DNA from: Sedimentisphaerales bacterium
Lineage (GTDB): Bacteria > Planctomycetota > Phycisphaerae > Sedimentisphaerales > SM23-30
Assembly: GCA_016934515.1 (NCBI GenBank)
Contig: JAFGSR010000073.1
Coordinates: 1-32,022 of the forward strand
Reading direction: 5' to 3'
DNA length: 32,022 nt
In this document: positions 7,917 to 15,166 of the stretch, piece after piece
How positions within the stretch are numbered: position 1 is the first letter of the stretch
Layout: each line of letters begins with the position of its first letter
The notes under the pieces: model-generated
Seen by the model: the letters and a program-made list of their open reading frames with translations, nothing else
What the model was told of the DNA's origin: nothing
The model's database searches: none
Translations under genes and position numbers: made by a program

Positions 7917-7952
7917 CTTTGAATTGCGGAGATAATTTCACTGCGTTCAAAG
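7917..7952. promoter_or_regulatory. Inverted repeat upstream of lexA (candidate operator)
   Basis: CTTTGAA (7917-7923) and TTCAAAG (7946-7952) form a perfect 7-bp inverted repeat with 22 nt between, about 50 nt before the lexA start. LexA genes are usually autoregulated, so this is a plausible place for its operator, but the wide spacing is unlike the well-known LexA boxes. Confidence 0.25.
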
Positions 7953-8500
7953 CACTTGTCCGATTAAAATCAGGAATTCGTCTCGGAGCTTTGATTCCGA
8001 AAAATTTCAATAAATAACGTGCTGCCAGGGCAAAATCAGCAGCGAATCTGCCGAGTTGGCCGAACATATCCAGTCCGTTATAGATATTTCCGCCGACGAC
8101 AGAACAGCTACTAACGGATTTACTGTTATTTTGCCTGCTCGTGTTTACATTAGCGGCGGTCGGGGGCCACAATTTGGCGTATTGACCACCCGGGCCGATC
8201 CTCAAAATTGGCGAAGAAATGATGAAATTCCTCTTCAGAGCCATTTCTGTTATCTCCGCGGCGATTATTATAGCAATTTTCAAAAGGCGGGTCTATGTTT
8301 GTCTTTTGTTAGGCTAAATAAAAATCGGCATATTGCCCGCGGGGACATTAATTTATTTCATCGGAACGATGAGATTTACTACCGGCCCCCCCTTCGGCAG
8401 CGGGCCAATTGGCCCACAAGTGACACCCCTGGAAACGTAATCTATTGTTAAAAAACAGCTTAGCACTCTATTCGATTTTATTTTATGGATTTAACCGGAG

Positions 8501-8528
8501 TAAACCTGCGGTAAAACCGCAGGCTAAA
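8501..8528 (-). repeat. REP-like hairpin, copy 2 of the TTTAG family
   Basis: Read on the minus strand it is TTTAG, CCTGCGG, loop TTTTA, CCGCAGG, TTTA. The flanks and loop are identical to the copy at 31630-31656 while the seven-base stem differs at two positions on each side and still pairs fully. It lies between the PIN-TRAM gene end and the gene-poor region. Confidence 0.65.
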
Positions 8529-8584
8529 TATTTAGCCCGTTGTTCTGCGTGGGGTTTGGTTGACAAATTCAAATGTTATGGGTA

Positions 8585-9664
8585 CTAGTGATTATGACTG
8601 ATAGAATCATTTTCAACTTTTCCGAAAATCATCCTGCCGGCGGAAGTCTGCAGTACCGAGGTTACCACAACCTCAACATCACGATGCAAAAAATCCCTTC
8701 CCTGTTCGATAACCACCATGGTACCGTCATCCATATAACCAACGCCTTGGCCGGGCTGATCGCCGGGCTTTACAACCTTGACCTGCATTAATTCCCCGGG
8801 CAGCAATACCGACTTCATGGCATTGGCCAGATCGTTGATATTAATCACATCGACACCCCGAATACTCGCCACTTTGTTCAGGTTGTAATCATTGGTAACG
8901 ACTTTACCGGCGACTTTCAGGGCAGCGGAAACGAGCTTGTGATCGACCGGTTCAGCAGCTTCTTTGCTGATGAGGGAGATGTCCTGAATGGTCAGGTCGA
9001 TATCCGGATTGGATTGCATCTTATTGAGCACATCCAGCCCCCGTCGTCCGCGATTTCGTCGCAAGCGGTCGGAAGAATCGGCGATATTCTGTAATTCGTT
9101 CAAAACAAACCGCGGTATAACCATCGGCGAGGTAATCACCTTGGTAGAGGCAATGTCGGCAATGCGTCCGTCGATAATCACCGAGGTGTCCAGCAGCAAA
9201 GGGCAGTTGCCTTTGGTTTGCTTGCTGAACTCAACGTAAGGAATAATAAAACGGAAATCATCCTTGGTCTGCATCACCCAGGTAATAGCCAGGTAACAGC
9301 AAAACAGATTAACCAAAAGCTTTATACCGTTGCGGGCGATATAAAGGTCAGGTTTAGTGGATTCGGTAATGCCATAAATTTCGTAAAAGAAATCAATGAC
9401 GAAATTCAAAGCCAGCCCAATAATCAAACCCGCAATCAAGCCGAAAAATATCCCTGCCAAAGCTGCAATGTTTTTCCGAGGCACGAGCATATCAATGGCC
9501 AGTCCCAGCAACAACACTGCCAGGCACCCGACCACGGCCATGGTGATGTGCTCGTCGAGACTATCCGCCTGCCGGAAGGCAAATGGTCCGCCATCTCTGA
9601 ATCCAAACAAAAGAATTGCGATAATCAACAGAAAATACAATAATCGAATCACCCAGAATACCAT
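8585..9664 (-). CDS. Membrane-anchored PIN-TRAM domain protein (YacL-like)
   Basis: From the chosen start it is 359 residues. Membrane segments occupy about residues 4-135. A PIN nuclease-fold domain follows at about 157-275, with acidic residues in place: Asp159 (LLDTSVIIDGR), Glu190 (VLNELQ), Asp241 (VDHKLV) and Asp259 (TNDYNL). A C-terminal TRAM domain (about 290-351, ELMQVKVVKPGDQPGQGVGYMDDGTMVV) probably binds RNA. This is the layout of Bacillus YacL. The open frame extends to a GTG at 9766 without a ribosome site, whereas the ATG at 9664 has AAGGA 8 nt upstream and starts directly with a membrane segment. A membrane-tethered RNase role is inferred. It lies between two S24-type repressor genes, all on the minus strand. 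Confidence 0.9.
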   Translation of the reverse strand: MVFWVIRLLYFLLIIAILLFGFRDGGPFAFRQADSLDEHITMAVVGCLAVLLLGLAIDMLVPRKNIAALAGIFFGLIAGLIIGLALNFVIDFFYEIYGITESTKPDLYIARNGIKLLVNLFCCYLAITWVMQTKDDFRFIIPYVEFSKQTKGNCPLLLDTSVIIDGRIADIASTKVITSPMVIPRFVLNELQNIADSSDRLRRNRGRRGLDVLNKMQSNPDIDLTIQDISLISKEAAEPVDHKLVSAALKVAGKVVTNDYNLNKVASIRGVDVININDLANAMKSVLLPGELMQVKVVKPGDQPGQGVGYMDDGTMVVIEQGRDFLHRDVEVVVTSVLQTSAGRMIFGKVENDSISHNH

Positions 9665-9817
9665 GATAAATTCCTTAAATAATATTAAACCTGTTAAAAA
9701 ATGGATGGAAGCAATAATCTCATATATAGAAACTAATAACTCATCAAAAAATGTAATAAAAAACACTAATTACCGGCCAACAAACCAGTTGAAAAATCAT
9801 TTTGTCATAGCGAACGA

Positions 9818-10840
9818 TTATGATATACGAATTTTCCAAAGCACAGCCAGGGCCCATTCCAACTGTTCCAGATTGTAAATCCGAGTATCAAACTTTTCAT
9901 TTGCGGCAATAAGATGAATCTGTTCGCCGTTTCGTCGGATGATTTTGCAGGTAACGCCGATCTGGTTGCATAATTTTACAACAGCCGTGCCGCCGTCCCG
10001 GGCATTGACCGTCGGGCTCATCACCACAATATCACCATCGCATATTCGCGGTGACATACTGTCTCCATCGACACGAAGAGCAAAAGCGTCCGGATATTTT
10101 TGGATTATTTCCGGGCAGTCCACGAATTCGCAGATCCCTGCATCATCAGGAACAGCCATCTGCACCAGCGAAACGGATTTTGCCTCGAGCCGGCCGACAT
10201 CAGCCTGGGACAGATCAGATGAAATCTCTACGGGATGCAATTGCCTATGCTTTTGTGATTTATGACGCTCGATAAGGCTTTTAAGTTCGGTTACTCCGGG
10301 CAGTTTATCGTTTTCGGCATCCCAGAAATGGGTGATTCCCGCTGCGGTGCGACCCAAAACGGGCAGCCAACGCCTGGGGTGCGGGGGGTGAGCTTTTTTG
10401 TCGCCTTGTTCCAGGGTACCCCGATTGGAGAGTTTGGCGTTTTGTTTAAAATCTTGCTGTTCTTTGTTTTTAGAAAAATCCTGTTCTGTTTGTGCTTTTT
10501 CCGCCAAAAAATCCACAAATGCGAACAAAGGCTTAGCTGAATTAGGATCTTTCTCCAACAAAGTGGTTATTTTATGAAAAATAGGCTGATTTTGAGATTC
10601 AGAGGTGGACTTTTCGTCTTCATTTGCCTGTCCAGTTACCAGCCATTCCAAATTAGCACCGGTTAGCTGACAAATTTTCCATAAAATCGTCACCGGCGGA
10701 ATCCGGTCATTTTCGTAGTAGTTGTAGGATGAAGGACTTATCCCTAAAGCCTTAGCGAATAAGGCTTTACCTCTTTCACCGGCATAATCCCGCCTTAACT
10801 GGCGTATGCGATTTATAATTGCATTTTCATCCAAGCGCAC
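9818..10840 (-). CDS. XRE-family repressor with S24 self-cleavage domain (cI-like)
   Basis: The 340 residues start with an XRE helix-turn-helix (about 5-70; ALFAKALGISPSSYNYYENDRIPP). The C-terminal S24 domain (about 222-335) has Ser261 (RVDGDSMSP) and Lys299 (GVTCKIIRR), 38 residues apart as in LexA. A possible cleavage site is Ala167-Gly168 (GRTAAGIT), but this is 93 residues before the serine instead of about 34, leaving a long insert. Such proteins repress prophage or stress genes and are inactivated by RecA-stimulated cleavage; that is family knowledge, not proven here. The start is GTG at 10840 with poor spacing to AGGTG; a TTG two codons later fits it better. A promoter and an inverted repeat lie just upstream. 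Confidence 0.85.
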   Translation of the reverse strand: MRLDENAIINRIRQLRRDYAGERGKALFAKALGISPSSYNYYENDRIPPVTILWKICQLTGANLEWLVTGQANEDEKSTSESQNQPIFHKITTLLEKDPNSAKPLFAFVDFLAEKAQTEQDFSKNKEQQDFKQNAKLSNRGTLEQGDKKAHPPHPRRWLPVLGRTAAGITHFWDAENDKLPGVTELKSLIERHKSQKHRQLHPVEISSDLSQADVGRLEAKSVSLVQMAVPDDAGICEFVDCPEIIQKYPDAFALRVDGDSMSPRICDGDIVVMSPTVNARDGGTAVVKLCNQIGVTCKIIRRNGEQIHLIAANEKFDTRIYNLEQLEWALAVLWKIRIS

Positions 10841-10853
10841 ACCTAATATTCTT

Positions 10854-10891
10854 ATATGCGAATATTGGACTTGATATAATTCGCATATGCG
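10854..10891. promoter_or_regulatory. Inverted-repeat operator candidate in the XRE-S24 leader
   Basis: ATATGCGAAT (10854-10863) and ATTCGCATAT (10879-10888) form a perfect 10-bp inverted repeat with 15 nt between. The second arm overlaps a perfect palindrome, CGCATATGCG (10882-10891), making a third ATATGCG half-site. It lies 14-51 nt before the repressor start and downstream of its predicted promoter, a natural place for autoregulation by XRE repressors. Confidence 0.55.
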
Positions 10892-10944
10892 TCATAATTA
10901 TCCCTGATATCTTAAGAAATCCTGACATTGTTCGCGATATTGTA

Positions 10945-10973
10945 ATTATAAGACAACTGACTTATTTCGTCAA
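10945..10973 (-). promoter_or_regulatory. Sigma-70 type promoter for the XRE-S24 repressor
   Basis: On the minus strand TTGACG (10968-10973) and a perfect TATAAT (10945-10950) are separated by exactly 17 nt. Transcription would begin near 10938 and give a leader of about 100 nt containing the inverted-repeat operator candidate. Confidence 0.7.
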
Positions 10974-11012
10974 GAGATCAGAATTAATGCTTCTGTGGGC
11001 CGGTCGGGCGGC

Positions 11013-11041
11013 ATGCCCCCGGGCTTATTGTTCGGGGGCAT
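11013..11041. repeat. Strong hairpin between the divergent XRE-S24 and small-protein genes
   Basis: ATGCCCCCG (11013-11021) pairs perfectly with CGGGGGCAT (11033-11041) across 11 nt. There is no T tract on either side. It may be a REP-like element or a structure in the small-protein leader. Confidence 0.45.
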
Positions 11042-11157
11042 ACATATTATTTTAATCTTGTTGCTCAAGAACAGAACACGGAAATCAGGGAAATCAGTGA
11101 TAAAATAAAAACCAGAAAGGGCCTGGATAACCAAATCGACATAAGGGGAAGCAAATT

Positions 11158-11352
11158 ATGGCAAAAAAGCCTGAAAATGCCCAAGATGAGTTAATTGCTG
11201 TTTCCGCGGAGCAGATTGCCAGTCTGAGAAAGTTGGTTAATAACCTGCTCGAACTACACAAATGGCAAAACACCGCCCTGACGGAAACGTACCGGCTCCT
11301 GGACGAAATCGAACCTTCGAGTGATACCAGAAAATCCAATCACAAAGCTTAG
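11158..11352 (+). CDS. Small helical protein of unknown function
   Basis: A 64-residue hydrophilic, probably helical protein: residues about 14-50 (VSAEQIASLRKLVNNLLELHKWQNTALTETYRLL) look like one or two amphipathic helices and the tail is basic. No family was recognised. The ATG has a good AAGGGGA ribosome site 8 nt upstream, which is the main support. It is divergent from the XRE-S24 repressor and could share its operator region. Two adjacent copies of GGAAATCAG (11080-11097) lie in its leader. It ends 30 nt before the convergent secreted-protein gene. Confidence 0.6.
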   Translation: MAKKPENAQDELIAVSAEQIASLRKLVNNLLELHKWQNTALTETYRLLDEIEPSSDTRKSNHKA

Positions 11353-11382
11353 CTCGCCGAAATCCAAAACGTCCATCACCCG

Positions 11383-12576
11383 TTATTGCACGTTGTCTTC
11401 GGCCCAGATTAATTTGATGGTTTCTTCCTGGCCGAAACCGTTGGGGCAGGCTTGGCTTTTGGTGTTGGCCTGGTACTTGCCGCGCATTCCGGGCATTTGC
11501 AAAAACCCGTTCGGGTCGTGTCGTCGAATCCACTCCCAGGCGTACCACAGCCAGCAATCGCGATACTCGCAAGACTGGGCGGCGAACCAGCTAATTTCGT
11601 CCCAGCCCCATATCCAGTGCCGCCCAACGTTTTGGCCTTCCCGGCCGGTCGGTTCAAAATTGTCCAGTTCCACGATAAAGGGCAGATGCTGACACTTCCA
11701 CCCGCTGGGCGTGATACCACCCTTGCTGCGGCCGAAAAGACTGTCCAGATACCCCATCTTCAAAATGCCCTGGTGGGGCTTTTTCACCACTTCCTCGATC
11801 CGCAACGGAAACGAATGTACATCGAACATTAACTTGCCGTCGTTTACGAATCCGCCACCGGGCACGTGTGCGTCGCAGATTACCAGATGCCGTCGGGCGT
11901 ATTTCCTAGCGTAATGTCGCACCTTTTCCATCATGTCCTGCCAGTGCTTGTGGCCCGGGTCGGCGTCGTCCATGATCTCTACCTGGCCGAAATGAATCGC
12001 CTCGCAACCGATGTCGATATACAGCCCGGCAGCGTACACAAACCACATCCGCGTTTCCAATTGGCTCATGTCCGGCACCGAGGCCCCCTTGTACCAGTGA
12101 TCCACCCGGTCCCCGTTGAGGTATAACATGTCTTTGTACCTGAAATTCCGCTGCTGGGGGGGCAAGTCGAACACCTGGAATATCCGCTCCGGAATCGCTA
12201 CTTGAGAGACCTGCTCGGTTACGATTTCGAACACCGCCGCCTGCATAATGATCTCCGCATCGGCCTGGTGGACCTTGGCTGCCAGCGGTTTCGCCTGACG
12301 GACCAACTCTTCCAGTTCGGCTTCCCCACCCCAGCGGTAAATTACCCGGCCCAGGTATTTCGCTCCGATATTTTTCACCATGCGCAGGTTTTCATCAAAT
12401 GCTTTGGGGTCGTGCAACAGCCCCAGCATGGTGTTGGAACGCGAGAGATAATTTTCCAGCACTTCCCGCGAAATTTTGCCGTCAAAGCGATAATCCCGCT
12501 TAGCCGCCAAAACGGTCGAGATCCCGACAAAACCCACCAACAACAGGACTACTAAAAAAACGCGTGTTCGACACAT
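11383..12576 (-). CDS. Secreted protein of unknown function
   Basis: The 397 residues start with a Sec signal peptide (about residues 1-24, hydrophobic VFLVVLLLVGFVGISTVL, cleavage after LAA). The mature part contains aromatic- and acid-rich segments such as IGCEAIHFGQVEIMDD, HLVICDAHVPGGG and WGWDEISWFAAQSCEYRDCWLWYAWEW, which resemble the active-site strands of a TIM-barrel hydrolase, but no glycoside hydrolase family can be named. The ATG has a perfect AGGAGGTG at 5 nt spacing, so expression is likely efficient. It is convergent with the 64-residue gene and followed upstream by a double-hairpin element. Confidence 0.72.
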   Translation of the reverse strand: MCRTRVFLVVLLLVGFVGISTVLAAKRDYRFDGKISREVLENYLSRSNTMLGLLHDPKAFDENLRMVKNIGAKYLGRVIYRWGGEAELEELVRQAKPLAAKVHQADAEIIMQAAVFEIVTEQVSQVAIPERIFQVFDLPPQQRNFRYKDMLYLNGDRVDHWYKGASVPDMSQLETRMWFVYAAGLYIDIGCEAIHFGQVEIMDDADPGHKHWQDMMEKVRHYARKYARRHLVICDAHVPGGGFVNDGKLMFDVHSFPLRIEEVVKKPHQGILKMGYLDSLFGRSKGGITPSGWKCQHLPFIVELDNFEPTGREGQNVGRHWIWGWDEISWFAAQSCEYRDCWLWYAWEWIRRHDPNGFLQMPGMRGKYQANTKSQACPNGFGQEETIKLIWAEDNVQ

Positions 12577-12670
12577 CGCAACACCTCCTGTAATCCATAA
12601 CTTAATGATAAGGATTTACTGCTGTTAACTGAAGTTTTCCATTGAACTTATCCCGACTTCGCCATGAGCG

Positions 12671-12727
12671 GTATCGCCGCCGTCCCGGCGGCAATTGCCC
12701 AACTAGCCGGCGAGACGCCGGCGATAC
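12671..12727. repeat. Nested palindromic element (two hairpins inside an outer stem)
   Basis: The outer arms GTATCGCCG (12671-12679) and CGGCGATAC (12719-12727) are exact inverse complements. Inside or overlapping them are two compact hairpins, GCCGCCG/CGGCGGC (12676-12682 and 12686-12692, loop TCC) and GCCGGCG/CGCCGGC (12706-12712 and 12716-12722, loop AGA). The layout resembles paired REP/BIME elements. No T tract follows. Confidence 0.7.
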
Positions 12728-12753
12728 AAATACAAATTCCTCATACCTTTGAA

Positions 12754-13404
12754 TTACAAAAGTAATTTGGTCATCAATTCATCGGGTTGATCGATCAGGC
12801 AATCGGCGCCGGCGGTGGTCAGTTCGTCCCGGCTGCGGAAGCCCCAGGTTACTCCAATGGCGAACATTCCGGCAGAGTTGGCGGTTTGCATATCCATAGA
12901 GGTATCGCCCACAAAAACTATTTCGCGCGGTTCAATTTTCATTTGGGCAGCAATCGCCAAAGCTGATTCGGGATCGGGCTTGTGAACCGCATGGGGCAGA
13001 TGGCCTCGTACAACCGCAAAAGTGCTGTCGTCGAAAAGGTGGCTGACCAGCTTTTGGGTTAAATGATCCGGCTTGTTGGAAAGTACCGCCAGTTGTAAAT
13101 CCAGTTGTTTTAATTCCGCCAGCATTTCATTTATGCCGGGGTAAATCTGCGAATGATCGCAAAAGTGCTCTGCGTAATATTCCAGTTGCAGCGTCAGCAA
13201 ATCATCCAGCAGGTGCTGCTTATCCGCCGGCAGCGACCGCGCAATCATCGTTCGGTTGCCGTCGCCCACTTTAAGTCGAAACGAGTCCAGCGGGTGAACC
13301 GGCAAACCCAGTTTTTGCAAATTCAGGTTCACGCTTTCGGCGATATCTTCCAGCGTATTCACCAGAGTCCCGTCCAGATCGAAAATGGCTGCTTTATATT
13401 TCAT
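12754..13404 (-). CDS. HAD-superfamily phosphatase, phosphoglycolate phosphatase-like
   Basis: A 216-residue HAD hydrolase with all four motifs. Motif I is FDLDGTLVNT (Asp9 nucleophile, Asp11 acid/base). Motif II is the serine of VLSNKPDH (about 104-111). Motif III is the lysine of HKPDPESA (about 141-148). Motif IV is FVGDTSMDM (about 164-172). The small alpha-helical cap between motifs I and II and the overall size match Gph and PpaX. Gph-type enzymes remove 2-phosphoglycolate formed by DNA repair or oxygenation; the exact substrate here is uncertain. No strong ribosome site precedes the ATG. It lies 45 nt downstream of the BshC-like gene on the same strand and may be co-transcribed. Confidence 0.88.
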   Translation of the reverse strand: MKYKAAIFDLDGTLVNTLEDIAESVNLNLQKLGLPVHPLDSFRLKVGDGNRTMIARSLPADKQHLLDDLLTLQLEYYAEHFCDHSQIYPGINEMLAELKQLDLQLAVLSNKPDHLTQKLVSHLFDDSTFAVVRGHLPHAVHKPDPESALAIAAQMKIEPREIVFVGDTSMDMQTANSAGMFAIGVTWGFRSRDELTTAGADCLIDQPDELMTKLLL

Positions 13405-13449
13405 TTTGTTTTGTTTCTTTGTGTTCCTTCTAAGTGTTGTTTACTGAAA

Positions 13450-15150
13450 TCACAAAATCATTAATTTGTTAAGTTGCTCGTTGGTAAATAATCCGAAAAA
13501 ATACTCCCGGTCAAAAGCGATGTTCGAGTTTTTTTGCTGCTGTCGGGTAATTTTCAAATCATTTTCAACTTCTGCTGAAATTCCCGGTGCTTCCTTTAGA
13601 ATCGCGGTGTTTAACTGAGCAATTTCTTCAAACACCGCGCGTCGACGAAAGCTCTCTGCCTGCTGCTTACGCAGGCGACAACCGGTCTCAATCGCCTGTC
13701 GGCGTCGTTGCAACAGTGATTTAATTTTCGACACTTCTAAAAAATCTTCACCAAGGTAGCGTTGTGGATTGAACTGCAAATCTCGCCGGCGCTGCTGCAA
13801 TCCTTTTAACCGCGGGGCAATTTCGGCGGGCCTGGGAAATTCACCCAGCCCAAGATGCATGGTCGCTGAAACGCACGCATAAGCCGGCGGCTCCACCTGA
13901 TAAAACCGCCTTATCCAACCGTCGGTAACCCGGTCGTATTTTGCCCCGCCGATGCCATGCACAAAGTAATCCGCCAAAAACAGCCGGGTAAAAGCTGTCA
14001 GCGTCAGCGCCCGCGGGCGAAGAAAAACGTTGGCGAGGCTCAACCGCTGCAACAGTTTAGCAGGTTCAAGCAGAATCTTCAATGGTTCGCGAAGAAGTTC
14101 AATTGGAAGCTGGTTAGTGTCGGATGGGCCGGTGGAAAAAATTATATTTGATTTTTCGTGACGAACAAACAGCCGTTGCCGCGGTTGGCCGGGGTGAAAT
14201 ACCCAAAACGGCATCTCCAGGAGTTGGTTCGGGTTCGCCTCGCCCCGCAAATCCGGCAGCGGCTGCAAATTGGAGCGGATTTTGTTTTCCCGGCGGTAAT
14301 CAGCTAGCGCTGTATTGTAACAGGTCCACGTTTCCAGGGGCCGGGCCAACAGGTCAGCAGTAAAAGCGTTAAAGGACACGGTCTGGGCCATTTGTGAAAC
14401 TGCTAATTCCGCCCAGTCCAGACCCAGCGGCTTTGTCAGGCGATGAACTAAAAGCGTTAATAACTCAGCGAGATTTTGCGCTACAGGCTGACAGTCCTGC
14501 AATATCTGTCCGATTTTGCGCAGTGATTCACTCAATTTGTCATCGACCTGGAGCATTTCCAGATCGGCCTGAAAATCATCCAAATCGCTCATCCGGGGCA
14601 CCGGTTGAAATTCCATCGGCAAATCAGCAATAAGTTTAGCCGGCGCTAACCGGGCAACGCTCAGGCGACCATGTTGCTGAATGATGATTTGGCTAACAAA
14701 TTTCCGTCGAACGTCACTTTGTTGAACGAGTTGTTGCCAAACGGGAATTTTTAATTCAACCTGCCCGGGCAGATCGCTGTCTGCAACCAGATTAAGCGTC
14801 GCTGCGTCAGAGGCCTTTGCCAGATGACCGAGCAAAATGTATTTCATTAGAACCCCGCAATGAAAAAACTGGGGCTGATGGCCGGTTACAACCAGAGCCT
14901 TATTCGGATCGACGCTTTCGCAGGGCAGATGTAATTTTTTACAGTATTGCTCCGCCCGTTGCGACAATTCTAACCGGGCTTGCTGACGCCACCAGCTAAG
15001 GGATTTGCCGAGGATTTTCACCGCACAATTATTCAGCCGTTCACGATTTTTCGCAAGCTCATCAGGCATCTGCCCAAAATCCGGACGGGTAAATATTGCA
15101 CCATTTTCGGCAGGAACCTGGTAAGAAGGATGAAGGTGAGGATTATTCAT
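13450..15150 (-). CDS. BshC-like protein of uncertain function
   Basis: From the ATG at 15150 the protein has 566 residues. The segment ALVVTGHQPQFFHCGVLMKYILLGHLA (about residues 66-92) matches in position and wording the VVTGQQPG signature of BshC, the proposed cysteine-adding enzyme of bacillithiol synthesis. LVADSDLPG just after it and HGIGGAKYDRVTDGWIRRFY (about 404-423) fit a planctomycete branch known to me only as hypothetical proteins. Neither bshA nor bshB is present, so bacillithiol synthesis is not claimed. The open frame extends to 15273 inside the glycosyltransferase gene; the ATG just after that gene is preferred although it has no clear ribosome site. It is probably in one operon with the glycosyltransferase (16 nt gap). 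Confidence 0.65.
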   Translation of the reverse strand: MNNPHLHPSYQVPAENGAIFTRPDFGQMPDELAKNRERLNNCAVKILGKSLSWWRQQARLELSQRAEQYCKKLHLPCESVDPNKALVVTGHQPQFFHCGVLMKYILLGHLAKASDAATLNLVADSDLPGQVELKIPVWQQLVQQSDVRRKFVSQIIIQQHGRLSVARLAPAKLIADLPMEFQPVPRMSDLDDFQADLEMLQVDDKLSESLRKIGQILQDCQPVAQNLAELLTLLVHRLTKPLGLDWAELAVSQMAQTVSFNAFTADLLARPLETWTCYNTALADYRRENKIRSNLQPLPDLRGEANPNQLLEMPFWVFHPGQPRQRLFVRHEKSNIIFSTGPSDTNQLPIELLREPLKILLEPAKLLQRLSLANVFLRPRALTLTAFTRLFLADYFVHGIGGAKYDRVTDGWIRRFYQVEPPAYACVSATMHLGLGEFPRPAEIAPRLKGLQQRRRDLQFNPQRYLGEDFLEVSKIKSLLQRRRQAIETGCRLRKQQAESFRRRAVFEEIAQLNTAILKEAPGISAEVENDLKITRQQQKNSNIAFDREYFFGLFTNEQLNKLMIL

Positions 15151-15166
15151 GTTAAAAACAATTGTT

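Larger units (their letters stand above)
7869..8584. other. Gene-poor region upstream of lexA
   Basis: No gene is supported in these 716 bases. A minus-strand frame could start at an ATG at 8244 with GGAG 9 nt upstream and TATAAT just before it (8267-8272), but it runs 236 nt into lexA in another frame and has no recognisable domain. A plus-strand frame (8056-8451) is equally anonymous. Structures present are an inverted repeat near lexA (7917-7952), a perfect 14-bp palindrome GGGCCAATTGGCCC (8402-8415) and a REP-like hairpin (8501-8528). A long lexA leader, a structured RNA or a decayed gene are all possible. Confidence 0.5.

Noticed and set aside
7633-8244. Minus-strand frame of about 203 residues with GGAG before an ATG
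   Set aside because: It overlaps lexA by 236 nt in another frame, has no recognisable domain, and its second half is simply the shadow of lexA.
8056-8451. Plus-strand 131-residue frame
   Set aside because: No ribosome site, no family resemblance, and it covers the 14-bp palindrome; more likely non-coding.
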